A program made the position numbers and the translations under genes. The notes beneath the pieces are model-generated. The model was not told the DNA's origin and ran no database searches. It was given only the letters and a program-made list of their open reading frames with translations. A DNA stretch of 64,000 nucleotides. It comes from a virus. Below are positions 58,109 to 64,000 of the stretch, in pieces. How positions within the stretch are numbered: the first letter of the stretch is position 1; every line of letters begins with the position of its first letter. The stretch covers positions 23,170 to 87,169 of the IMG/VR virus record IMGVR_UViG_3300047284_000202; one strand, 5' to 3'.

Positions 58109-58613
58109 AAATCCTCATGCTTCGGCACGGCAACTACCTGATAAACATGTGGTCAAAATGCCCCTAGAATCGTGCCAAATGCTCTCTATCGTATACTCTA
58201 AGTGGTATTACGATTGGGGCACCTTGCCGAAGAAGGACGGGTGCGATTATGAGACAAAAGGAGGTGCATTCCGTAACCATCCATGTACACAATGGGCAGC
58301 AAAGAATATCTATAATACTGCATGGTTGATTGTACATGGTCTTGCACTTTGTACAGAATACTATCATCGGTATGGTAAACATCATGCCTGCAGAAAGTCT
58401 TTGTTTGAGGCAAAGAAAATCTTTCATGAGAAGACAGGTAAGGCAATTACATGCTACTGTATGGCAGATCACTTTGCCCGTGCTATGCCTGACGAGTTTA
58501 AGTTAGACACTAATATAACTACTACTGATGCCTACAAAATGTATGTTGCATCTAAACCTTGGGTAAAGGATAATTACCTGCGAAAACCAGATAGGAAACC
58601 AGAATGGGTGTGA
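58086..58613 (+). CDS. Conserved phage protein with DKHVVKM signature
   Basis: The 175-residue protein opens MNIFVVDENPHASARQLPDK, then HVVKMPLESCQML, with later NHPCTQWAAKNIYN, HGLALCTEYYHRYGK and H-rich positions. This set of conserved His/Lys/Asp marks a family widespread in phages and sometimes linked to DNA glycosylase-like folds. I treat the function as unknown. It is the largest gene in its neighbourhood. Confidence 0.72.
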   Translation: MNIFVVDENPHASARQLPDKHVVKMPLESCQMLSIVYSKWYYDWGTLPKKDGCDYETKGGAFRNHPCTQWAAKNIYNTAWLIVHGLALCTEYYHRYGKHHACRKSLFEAKKIFHEKTGKAITCYCMADHFARAMPDEFKLDTNITTTDAYKMYVASKPWVKDNYLRKPDRKPEWV

Positions 58614-58837
58614 TGTGGAGACTGTGGGCTAAGGCACTAGGAGAAAAAGCACACAAGAAAGATTGTGTTGCTGATAAAGTTGCAATTATCAGAACCATTA
58701 TATTTGCAACATATTTAATTACAAACGTGTTTATTGTTGCTGGTGTGATTCGACACTGGAATGATGAACCAGCAAAGATTATTATCGAAGGAGTGCCTGA
58801 TGAGCAACCAGAACAACAACGAACGAACTTTCTATGA
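58613..58837 (+). CDS. Small membrane protein
   Basis: The 74-residue protein starts MWRLWAKALGEKAHKKD and has one transmembrane helix at about residues 26-46 (RTIIFATYLITNVFIVAGVI), then a hydrophilic tail. ATG 58613 overlaps the previous stop (TGATG). Function unknown. Confidence 0.65.
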   Translation: MWRLWAKALGEKAHKKDCVADKVAIIRTIIFATYLITNVFIVAGVIRHWNDEPAKIIIEGVPDEQPEQQRTNFL

Positions 58838-59030
58838 TGATGCCTTTTATGTTGAAGAAACTCCGTATAAACTGTGGCACTCTTTTGACAAAGATGGGAA
58901 GCCACTTATCACGTCCCTCACGAAAGAATTATGTATTTCTGCCACCAGGTTTTATCTTAAGGGAGTACAAGAAGGATGGGGTGACAATGTTGGGTCTTCG
59001 TATGAAGGAGTCGTAGGTGGAAAACTCTAA
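58800..59030 (+). CDS. Small hypothetical protein
   Basis: The 76-residue ORF (MSNQNNNERTFYDDAFYVEE...) is acidic with a helical TKELCISATRFYLKGVQEG segment. It overlaps the membrane protein by 38 bases. No family recognised. Confidence 0.6.
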   Translation: MSNQNNNERTFYDDAFYVEETPYKLWHSFDKDGKPLITSLTKELCISATRFYLKGVQEGWGDNVGSSYEGVVGGKL

Positions 59031-59187
59031 TCGTGAATATCCGTATCATGAATTAGATCCAACGACTCCATGGTACGAATTTCTGTGCTATAGTGAAATC
59101 TGCCATCAACTAAATGTCCCTGGGCAACCACACCTGGGACGTTTTATGGCATATCGTCGTTATCTTAAATCAGTAGGTATTCTATGA
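59017..59187 (+). CDS. Small hypothetical protein, GTG start
   Basis: The 56-residue ORF starts with GTG, with AAGGAG seven bases upstream, and reads VENSNREYPYHELDPTTPWY...GRFMAYRRYLKSVGIL. The clear ribosome site and the fit in the overlapping chain support it. Confidence 0.55.
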   Translation: MENSNREYPYHELDPTTPWYEFLCYSEICHQLNVPGQPHLGRFMAYRRYLKSVGIL

Positions 59188-59414
59188 CACACGACTTTGA
59201 ATGTATCTTCAAACCTGGAGATATGGTATCCTATTTGGGTTGTAGTCCTTCCCAGATTGCTTGGGGTTCGAATGATGATCCTGAAGATGTATTGGTTCAG
59301 GGTTATGTTTATGGTGTGGAGAAAGTTGATGTGCATTCTCAACATACCAAACTCAAACTGGTATCTAAACCAGGATGGTATAATTCTGTTTGTTTTGAAA
59401 AGTACCCGATGTGA
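59184..59414 (+). CDS. Small hypothetical protein
   Basis: The 76-residue ORF (MTHDFECIFKPGDMVSYLGC...) looks like a small SH3-like beta barrel (FKPGDMVSYLG...VYGVEKVDV). It overlaps both neighbours by four bases. Confidence 0.65.
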   Translation: MTHDFECIFKPGDMVSYLGCSPSQIAWGSNDDPEDVLVQGYVYGVEKVDVHSQHTKLKLVSKPGWYNSVCFEKYPM

Positions 59415-59857
59415 TTGACTACGGTAACGAGAAATTAAATCAAATTTTTAATGACACTTGGCCAAACTTAGGATGGGCAAAACGTATGACTGAACCAATT
59501 CACGCAAAAGTATCTGAAGAAGACTACCAGAAGGTTGTGGATCTTATGAACAATCAACAACCATATCCAGATGAGATGTTCGAAGAGGCAGAACGTCGTG
59601 AGAAGAGTAATCGTGTTCTTCAACGATATAATGACTTCTACAATATGGAATGTGCTGGTATGCCTCATGGGACACCCATCACACCAGAACATATGCAAAT
59701 GATTGCATTTGAGTCTATGATTGATGCTCTACGTTGTGAGAATCTCAATCGTGAGTATAATGAGATTGCGATTTCTGATATTGAGGATTTGATTGAAAGA
59801 CTTTGTGAACAATCAAATGAATTTCTTGAACGAGTGAGGAAACTGAAAAATGACTGA
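59411..59857 (+). CDS. Hypothetical helical protein, GTG start
   Basis: The 148-residue protein starts GTGA over the previous stop. It is helical and acidic (EEAERREKSNRVLQRYNDFY, AISDIEDLIERLCEQSNEFL). No recognised family. Confidence 0.65.
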   Translation: MIDYGNEKLNQIFNDTWPNLGWAKRMTEPIHAKVSEEDYQKVVDLMNNQQPYPDEMFEEAERREKSNRVLQRYNDFYNMECAGMPHGTPITPEHMQMIAFESMIDALRCENLNREYNEIAISDIEDLIERLCEQSNEFLERVRKLKND

Positions 59858-60032
59858 AGACATACAACAACCAAATGGAGACTTTCTGAAGAACTATCCA
59901 GATGTTACCCGTGTTGAAGTTATTACTAATAATGGCAGAGAGTTTGTTCAATATGAATGCTCTAATGTTCAGGTAAGTCTTCAAGATGACGGACAAACAA
60001 TTAAAGTATTTCTATTTTCCACTTATGACTGA
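59850..60032 (+). CDS. Small hypothetical protein
   Basis: The 60-residue ORF (MTEDIQQPNGDFLKNYPDVT...) has a beta-rich centre (RVEVITNNGREFVQYECSNV). It overlaps both neighbours by eight bases. Confidence 0.6.
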   Translation: MTEDIQQPNGDFLKNYPDVTRVEVITNNGREFVQYECSNVQVSLQDDGQTIKVFLFSTYD

Positions 60033-60327
60033 CAAACCTTTTTATCGTTTCTTTGCGATTGATTATCTTGCCACTGGTGAAGGTCATTCATTCTGGTTGA
60101 AGATCTGTCGCAACTATCAAAGAGTTGATGATAGGGATCGTGAATATGAAAAGTTTGCAAAGTTTGTTGACTGCGACTATTATATGCACGGATTTGAAGA
60201 ACTTACGGAGAGAGAGTTTCTGGACAAATATACGAGATTTATTCCTTACTTTGTCGCAGAAATGATGCAACGAAAAGATCAACCTGCATTTACTTGGGAA
60301 ACACATTTACACTTTAATTATTCATGA
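60025..60327 (+). CDS. Small hypothetical protein
   Basis: The 100-residue aromatic-rich protein (MTDKPFYRFFAIDYLATGEG...) contains HSFWLKICRNYQRVDDRDRE. ATG 60025 fits the overlapping junction; a longer frame from 59986 is less likely. Function unknown. Confidence 0.6.
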   Translation: MTDKPFYRFFAIDYLATGEGHSFWLKICRNYQRVDDRDREYEKFAKFVDCDYYMHGFEELTEREFLDKYTRFIPYFVAEMMQRKDQPAFTWETHLHFNYS

Positions 60328-60518
60328 CCGATAAAGAACTATACAACCCAGATGAATTCTTGCTGGATAATATCAAGAGCTACCACTATGAGGTGATGGA
60401 TGAGGGAGAGCACGTTTGGATGGCATTCTATTTTGAGGATGGTCGCACAGGCCACTTGAATATTTTCACCAACTGTGGTAAAATCAATACCAGATACGAG
60501 GAATGGGGAATGGGATGA
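60324..60518 (+). CDS. Small hypothetical protein
   Basis: The 64-residue acidic ORF (MTDKELYNPDEFLLDNIKSY...) has a beta-type HVWMAFYFEDGRTGHLNIF core. Four-base overlaps on both sides. Confidence 0.6.
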   Translation: MTDKELYNPDEFLLDNIKSYHYEVMDEGEHVWMAFYFEDGRTGHLNIFTNCGKINTRYEEWGMG

Positions 60519-60730
60519 GGTTTGAAGAACCAACAAAATGGGAATACTTTCTTGATGGATTTCGTAATGTGCTGTATATTCTCGACTCTTATGATACCAT
60601 TGAGCATTTTCCTGATGATTTCTGGGAATCTTTGAGTATAGGTTGGTATCAAGAATACATCTTCCCTTATGATGATCCATTTCTTATACACATCCCTTCA
60701 CCCGAACGTAAATTGAGGTTAGCAGCATGA
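60515..60730 (+). CDS. Small hypothetical protein
   Basis: The 71-residue aromatic, acidic ORF (MRFEEPTKWEYFLDGFRNVL...) starts ATGA over the previous stop. No family recognised. Confidence 0.6.
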   Translation: MRFEEPTKWEYFLDGFRNVLYILDSYDTIEHFPDDFWESLSIGWYQEYIFPYDDPFLIHIPSPERKLRLAA

Positions 60731-60930
60731 CTGATAGAGCACAAAAACTAATGGATGCTGTGTGGAACGAACGAAACACATGGGCAGATACAGAGCAAAA
60801 ACTTGTTGCTGCTATCATTCGCAAAACCATGGAACATGTTAAAACCATGACAGCACAAAAGTTAAACAACTTGACGGTGCTTGACAAGGGTGATATGATG
60901 ACCCTATCTAAAGAGGTGGAAAACCTATGA
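60727..60930 (+). CDS. Small hypothetical protein
   Basis: The 67-residue helical ORF (MTDRAQKLMDAVWNERNTWA...). Four-base overlaps at both ends. An internal TTGACGG...ACAAGG run is not a convincing promoter. Confidence 0.6.
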   Translation: MTDRAQKLMDAVWNERNTWADTEQKLVAAIIRKTMEHVKTMTAQKLNNLTVLDKGDMMTLSKEVENL

Positions 60931-61241
60931 AACTCCTTGATTACTGCCACTATGAAGATTATGGGCATGAATGGTACTTTCAAGTGCTATCATTTCCTCG
61001 TCGTTTTGCTCTAATTGATATGGTAGTTCAGTGGGATGATTATCCTGCTACTGAATGGTTTCCATTTCTAATTATTGGTATTGGACCCCGTGATGTTGGG
61101 TTCTCATTCAGATGGAAATGGTTTGAGATTCGTTTTGATGTATTAGACTTTGATCCACGTAATTTAGATAACTACCGAGAAGGTAGAACTGTATACTACA
61201 AAGTGAGAAAGCAAGATGAGCAGGAAACTGAACTGGTTTGA
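60927..61241 (+). CDS. Hypothetical aromatic-rich protein
   Basis: The 104-residue protein is Trp/Tyr/Phe-rich (HEWYFQVLSFPRRFALIDMV, FSFRWKWFEIRFDVLDFDPR), probably a compact beta fold. It overlaps the next gene by 26 bases. Confidence 0.65.
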   Translation: MKLLDYCHYEDYGHEWYFQVLSFPRRFALIDMVVQWDDYPATEWFPFLIIGIGPRDVGFSFRWKWFEIRFDVLDFDPRNLDNYREGRTVYYKVRKQDEQETELV

Positions 61242-61551
61242 TTATTATTTTGGTCACTGTCTCCAGACTGGTTGGAGAGAGATGTGGAACAACTTTAAGA
61301 TGTGGAGAGATCTCATCAGTGGAAACTATGCTGATTATGGTCTACTGAGTGGTGATGATCCATATCAAGAGTGTTATGAATGGTTCTGGTGTAGTATCAA
61401 CATGGATGAAACATATCCTAAAGAGTTTCTAGAATATCTGATGGAGATGTGTGATAGAATTGATAGAGGTGAAGAGAAGTTGATACCTATTGATGAAGAT
61501 TTCTTTAATAGAATGAAAGAACTTACTGATGGAGTTGAACTAGATGACTAA
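61216..61551 (+). CDS. Hypothetical aromatic-rich protein
   Basis: The 111-residue protein (MSRKLNWFDYYFGHCLQTGW...) is Trp-rich in its N-terminal half and helical in its acidic C-terminal half. No family recognised. Confidence 0.65.
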   Translation: MSRKLNWFDYYFGHCLQTGWREMWNNFKMWRDLISGNYADYGLLSGDDPYQECYEWFWCSINMDETYPKEFLEYLMEMCDRIDRGEEKLIPIDEDFFNRMKELTDGVELDD

Positions 61552-62080
61552 TCCATTGCTCGATACATTCGACGAAATGTATGGTGAAAAGAAAGAAGAA
61601 ATCGTAGAGGAAGTTGTAGAAGATAAAGAGGATGAACTTAGAGAAGAATTGAAGAGTAAGTTATCTGCACTTCATAGTGGTGCATTTACTACTGCAATTA
61701 CTAATGCTCCTATACATGGACAACTATCTTTTAATGCTTCTACTAACGAACTTTCAGTATATAATGGTTTAACTGATCAAGTCATTCCTACTGCTACTGT
61801 ATCGAATGGTAGAATGAATATGAATGGTGATTATATCAAAGCCGATGCACTGATTAGCAACGGCAAAACCACATCACCTGTTACTAGAACTTCAGTATCA
61901 ACATGTTTTGCTTTTCCTAAACCAACAACAGAAATGGAAAAACATTTTCTCAAGGTATTGGAAGAAGTTGCAAATGGAAAAGCTGTAGTATCAGATATTA
62001 GAGCAGACATAGATCCATCATTCACGGGATTTGGTGGACAGATAAGATATACTATTGGTATCGTCGGCAAATATCCGTAA
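61544..62080 (+). CDS. Hypothetical protein
   Basis: The 178-residue protein has a very acidic coiled-coil-like N-terminus (about residues 10-40) and a central beta-like part (APIHGQLSFNASTNELSVYN). The C-terminal helical/beta domain is FPKPTTEMEKHFLKVLEEVA...FTGFGGQIRYTIGIV. It is the longest gene in this part. Function unknown. Confidence 0.68.
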   Translation: MTNPLLDTFDEMYGEKKEEIVEEVVEDKEDELREELKSKLSALHSGAFTTAITNAPIHGQLSFNASTNELSVYNGLTDQVIPTATVSNGRMNMNGDYIKADALISNGKTTSPVTRTSVSTCFAFPKPTTEMEKHFLKVLEEVANGKAVVSDIRADIDPSFTGFGGQIRYTIGIVGKYP

Positions 62081-62097
62081 CACTTATCAATGACCCC

Positions 62098-62126
62098 TTG
62101 ACTTCACGGTTGAGGGGTGTTATATT
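62098..62126 (+). promoter_or_regulatory. Sigma70-type promoter
   Basis: TTGACT (62098-62103), 17 bp, TATATT (62121-62126), directly before the membrane-protein gene. Confidence 0.65.
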
Positions 62127-62130
62127 ATCA

Positions 62131-62349
62131 ATGTTGAACGAAACAAAGCAAATGTCTAGCAATTCTTCTTCTTCCTCCAGTGGTATCGGATTCCCTGGTC
62201 TGCTGACTGTTCTGTTTATTGGTTTGAAACTCACTGGTCATATTACTTGGCCTTGGGTCTGGGTTCTTTCTCCTCTGTGGATTAGTGCTCTAATTTTTCT
62301 TTGTGCTGTTGCTACCATCTTGATTGTTGCTATCATTGCTGACAAATGA
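62131..62349 (+). CDS. Small membrane protein with Ser-rich head
   Basis: The 72-residue protein has a Ser-rich start and two hydrophobic segments (FPGLLTVLFIGLKLTG and PLWISALIFLCAVATILIVA) around a TWPWVWVLSP turn. The start at 62131 lies five bases after the -10 box, which would give an almost leaderless mRNA; ATG 62152 is the alternative and perhaps better start. Confidence 0.65.
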   Translation: MLNETKQMSSNSSSSSSGIGFPGLLTVLFIGLKLTGHITWPWVWVLSPLWISALIFLCAVATILIVAIIADK

Positions 62350-62582
62350 GAAAGGTTATTGTAAAACCTAAATCTAGCAAGGCAAAGAATCGTTTGTCCA
62401 ACATCATGGAAAACAATCCTGTCTGCATTGTAGAGCAGGATACTGGTGGTGAGTTGTTCCTTGCTTCTGAAAACCGTAAATACTTTATGTGGGTCAGCAC
62501 TCGCACTGGAACTAATCGTTTCGGTGACAAAGCAGATGCTCACTGGGAAATCATTTCTGAAATCAAGGATGTAATCTTATGA
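62346..62582 (+). CDS. Small hypothetical protein
   Basis: The 78-residue protein is basic in its N-terminus (MRKVIVKPKSSKAKNRLSNI), then beta-rich (FLASENRKYFMWVSTRTGTN). A nucleic-acid-binding role is conceivable. Four-base overlaps. Confidence 0.65.
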   Translation: MRKVIVKPKSSKAKNRLSNIMENNPVCIVEQDTGGELFLASENRKYFMWVSTRTGTNRFGDKADAHWEIISEIKDVIL

Positions 62583-62779
62583 CTTACTCAATCACAAAAG
62601 AAATTCGTATTCACCACGAAGATGGTTGGTTCTACCAATTCACTGATGATGGTGAAGGTTGTATTGAAGTTTCTGCTTATGAAACACACGGTATTCAAGA
62701 AACAAAAACAGGGCAAACTCTTCACATTCCTAAAGATTGTATTGTTGATTTTATTGAAGTCCTGAATGAAATGCGATGA
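62579..62779 (+). CDS. Small hypothetical protein
   Basis: The 66-residue ORF (MTYSITKEIRIHHEDGWFYQ...) is beta-type with a helical end. Four-base overlaps with both neighbours. Confidence 0.6.
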   Translation: MTYSITKEIRIHHEDGWFYQFTDDGEGCIEVSAYETHGIQETKTGQTLHIPKDCIVDFIEVLNEMR

Positions 62780-62961
62780 ACTACCTCTGCCTCATTGATG
62801 GTGTTGTTGAGTTTGGCAGCACCAGTTTACACGAGTTTGCTCGTTACTTTGTGATGTATGATGAAGAAATTACAGAGGCAACTGAGAATGGCACCTTAGA
62901 GATTCTCACTGTCACTGATGAAGAATACACTGCTATGTTTCCTGTGGAGGATGAAGAATGA
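62776..62961 (+). CDS. Small hypothetical protein
   Basis: The 61-residue acidic ORF (MNYLCLIDGVVEFGSTSLHE...) has a C-terminal ILTVTDEEYTAMF. Four-base overlaps. Confidence 0.6.
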   Translation: MNYLCLIDGVVEFGSTSLHEFARYFVMYDEEITEATENGTLEILTVTDEEYTAMFPVEDEE

Positions 62962-63101
62962 AAAGCTTTTTTGAGGAATATGTTGCCATTCCACTTGGCA
63001 TTCTGTTGTTGATTTTTATTGCTCCAACTGCGGTGCTTGGTGGATTGAAACTTGCCGCAACCTTAGTTGATATGACTCCTGCTTGTGAGGTGAGGAAATG
63101 A
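62958..63101 (+). CDS. 47-residue membrane miniprotein
   Basis: It reads MKSFFEEYVAIPLGILLLIF, then IAPTAVLGGLKLAATLVDMT and PACEVRK: one or two hydrophobic helices. Start and stop both overlap neighbours by four bases, which supports it as a real gene. Confidence 0.55.
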   Translation: MKSFFEEYVAIPLGILLLIFIAPTAVLGGLKLAATLVDMTPACEVRK

Positions 63102-63277
63102 AACCTAAAACCCGTGTAATATTAGAAATGGCAATCGAAGAAGGTGTGCGTCGTGGGTATGCGTTAGCACACAAACATGTTGAGAATCCTTCTGAAGGTG
63201 CTATTATCGAGAGGATTGAAGATGCCGTGATGTCTGCAATCTACGAATATTTTACTTTTGACGAGGAGGATTTCTGA
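63098..63277 (+). CDS. Small hypothetical protein
   Basis: The 59-residue helical ORF (MKPKTRVILEMAIEEGVRRG...) ends in an acidic EYFTFDEEDF. It overlaps both neighbours. Confidence 0.55.
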   Translation: MKPKTRVILEMAIEEGVRRGYALAHKHVENPSEGAIIERIEDAVMSAIYEYFTFDEEDF

Positions 63278-63489
63278 TGACTTACGATCAACTCTACGAG
63301 CATATCGTCAACTATGTTGCCATGCCTCATACTACCATCACTGAGCATGATAAACGTCGTGCTTGTTTGATTCTTGGCACATTTATGGAGTTTCTCCTTG
63401 ATTGTGAGATTGAGGGCACAAACCCATACACCATTGACATGACTGGTTTTATCAACGAAAAGATTGACGAATACGAGGAAATGAAATGA
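63277..63489 (+). CDS. Small hypothetical protein
   Basis: The 70-residue helical ORF (MTYDQLYEHIVNYVAMPHTT...). It shares its first base with the previous stop. No family recognised. Confidence 0.6.
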   Translation: MTYDQLYEHIVNYVAMPHTTITEHDKRRACLILGTFMEFLLDCEIEGTNPYTIDMTGFINEKIDEYEEMK

Positions 63490-63782
63490 GTGGTGGACAC
63501 TTTAACGATTGTGGATACAAATACTACAGTGTATCCCAGTTTGCTGATGAGTTGGAAGTAGAGATTGAGAATAATGGTAAGGAAAGGAATGAAGACCGCA
63601 CTTATGGTGAGATGTGGTATCCTAACCACGACCCTGATGTGATTGATGTTCTACGGGAGCAAATCCCCAAACTGCGTAAGATGGCAGAGATTATGAAACA
63701 CATTGACTATCTCTATAGTGGTGACATTGGTGATGATAGTTTCCTGCTTCGTATGAAAGAAACGGAGGCTAAGTATGACTAA
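63486..63782 (+). CDS. Small conserved phage protein
   Basis: The 98-residue protein opens MSGGHFNDCGYKYYSVSQFA, a conserved-looking start of small proteins in many phages, followed by a helical region with DPDVIDVLREQIPKLRKMAE. Function unknown. Confidence 0.65.
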   Translation: MSGGHFNDCGYKYYSVSQFADELEVEIENNGKERNEDRTYGEMWYPNHDPDVIDVLREQIPKLRKMAEIMKHIDYLYSGDIGDDSFLLRMKETEAKYD

Positions 63783-63999
63783 CCAAGAAAGAGCAGAAGA
63801 ACTCCTAAAAGTTATTTGTAAAAGTGAAGCACACAATACTGCTTGGATGCTTCAAGAGGTTCTTCAACAACTTCGTAAGCAACTATCAGGAACCAATAAG
63901 ATTGATTTTACTGATGAACTGGATGTGATGTTTAACGCTGGGTGGGATGAATGTCTCAAAGAGATTGATGCTATTTGTGATGAATTGGAGTTGTTATGA
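63775..63999 (+). CDS. Small hypothetical protein at window edge
   Basis: The 74-residue helical ORF (MTNQERAEELLKVICKSEAH...) contains ELDVMFNAGWDECLKEIDAI. It is complete. An ATG at 63996 overlapping its stop probably begins another gene outside the window. Confidence 0.6.
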   Translation: MTNQERAEELLKVICKSEAHNTAWMLQEVLQQLRKQLSGTNKIDFTDELDVMFNAGWDECLKEIDAICDELELL

Positions 64000-64000
64000 C

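Noticed and set aside
1-64000. CRISPR array, insertion sequence or integrase
   Set aside because: I saw no regularly spaced repeats, transposase or integrase motifs; mobile elements are limited to homing endonuclease genes.

Overview
The window is part of the genome of a T4-like cyanophage (myovirus morphology), most likely one that infects marine Synechococcus. The T4 side is shown by rnh, gp33, gp59, gp32, gp53, gp48, gp4, gp54, gp26, gp27 and a gp5-like hub gene, by TATAAATA-type late promoters, and by densely overlapping genes. The cyanobacterial side is shown by psbA, hli, a plant-type ferredoxin, CpeT, CP12, speD, phoH, thyX, a DUF1825-like protein and a SomB-like outer-membrane porin. 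Base composition is AT-rich. Apart from the convergent gp53-gp48 pair (22.8-24.6 kb), every gene I accept lies on the + strand.

Layout. 0-2.6 kb: a basic protein with a possible T4 capsid-targeting leader, a small zinc-finger ORF, a GIY-YIG and an HNH endonuclease, and the first tRNA. 2.6-5.3 kb: cpeT followed by a dense tRNA array, with one tRNA-like remnant and gaps that fold into pseudoknot-capable structures. 5.3-9.4 kb: small genes, then hli, petF, psbA, an HNH endonuclease and speD. 9.4-14.1 kb: a large Cys-rich structural-type protein and the porin. 14.1-22.7 kb: tRNA-Ser and tRNA-Pro around another structured gap, glutaredoxin, rnh, thyX, phoH, a RecB/Cas4-like nuclease, gp33, gp59, a DUF1825-like protein and gp32. 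22.7-38.7 kb: the tail and baseplate block, with two tandem tape-measure-like proteins and a likely programmed -1 frameshift in gp26, interrupted by CP12, tRNA-Val and a secreted RlpA-like protein. 38.7-49.7 kb: a Phd-like antitoxin, three tRNAs and a run of tail-fibre or adhesin genes. 49.7-57.4 kb: an operon-like block with a FAD-dependent tryptophan-type halogenase and eight tandem genes carrying Fe(II)/2-oxoglutarate oxygenase or JmjC signatures. 57.4-64 kb: about 25 very short overlapping genes of early-region type.

How the parts fit. Sigma70-type promoters (TTGACA, 17-18 bp, TATAAT) precede tRNAs, hli, psbA, the porin, gp32, the halogenase block and the small-gene region. TATAAATA late promoters precede structural genes. 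psbA carries both kinds. The photosynthesis genes would sustain light reactions while CP12 holds back carbon fixation. thyX and glutaredoxin support nucleotide supply, and rnh/gp59/gp32 support replication.

The strongest candidates for undescribed biology are the halogenase plus eight-oxygenase block, the slippery site with pseudoknot at the end of gp26, the phage-borne porin, and the pseudoknot-capable RNAs between tRNAs. All family assignments come from reading motifs; no database search was run.
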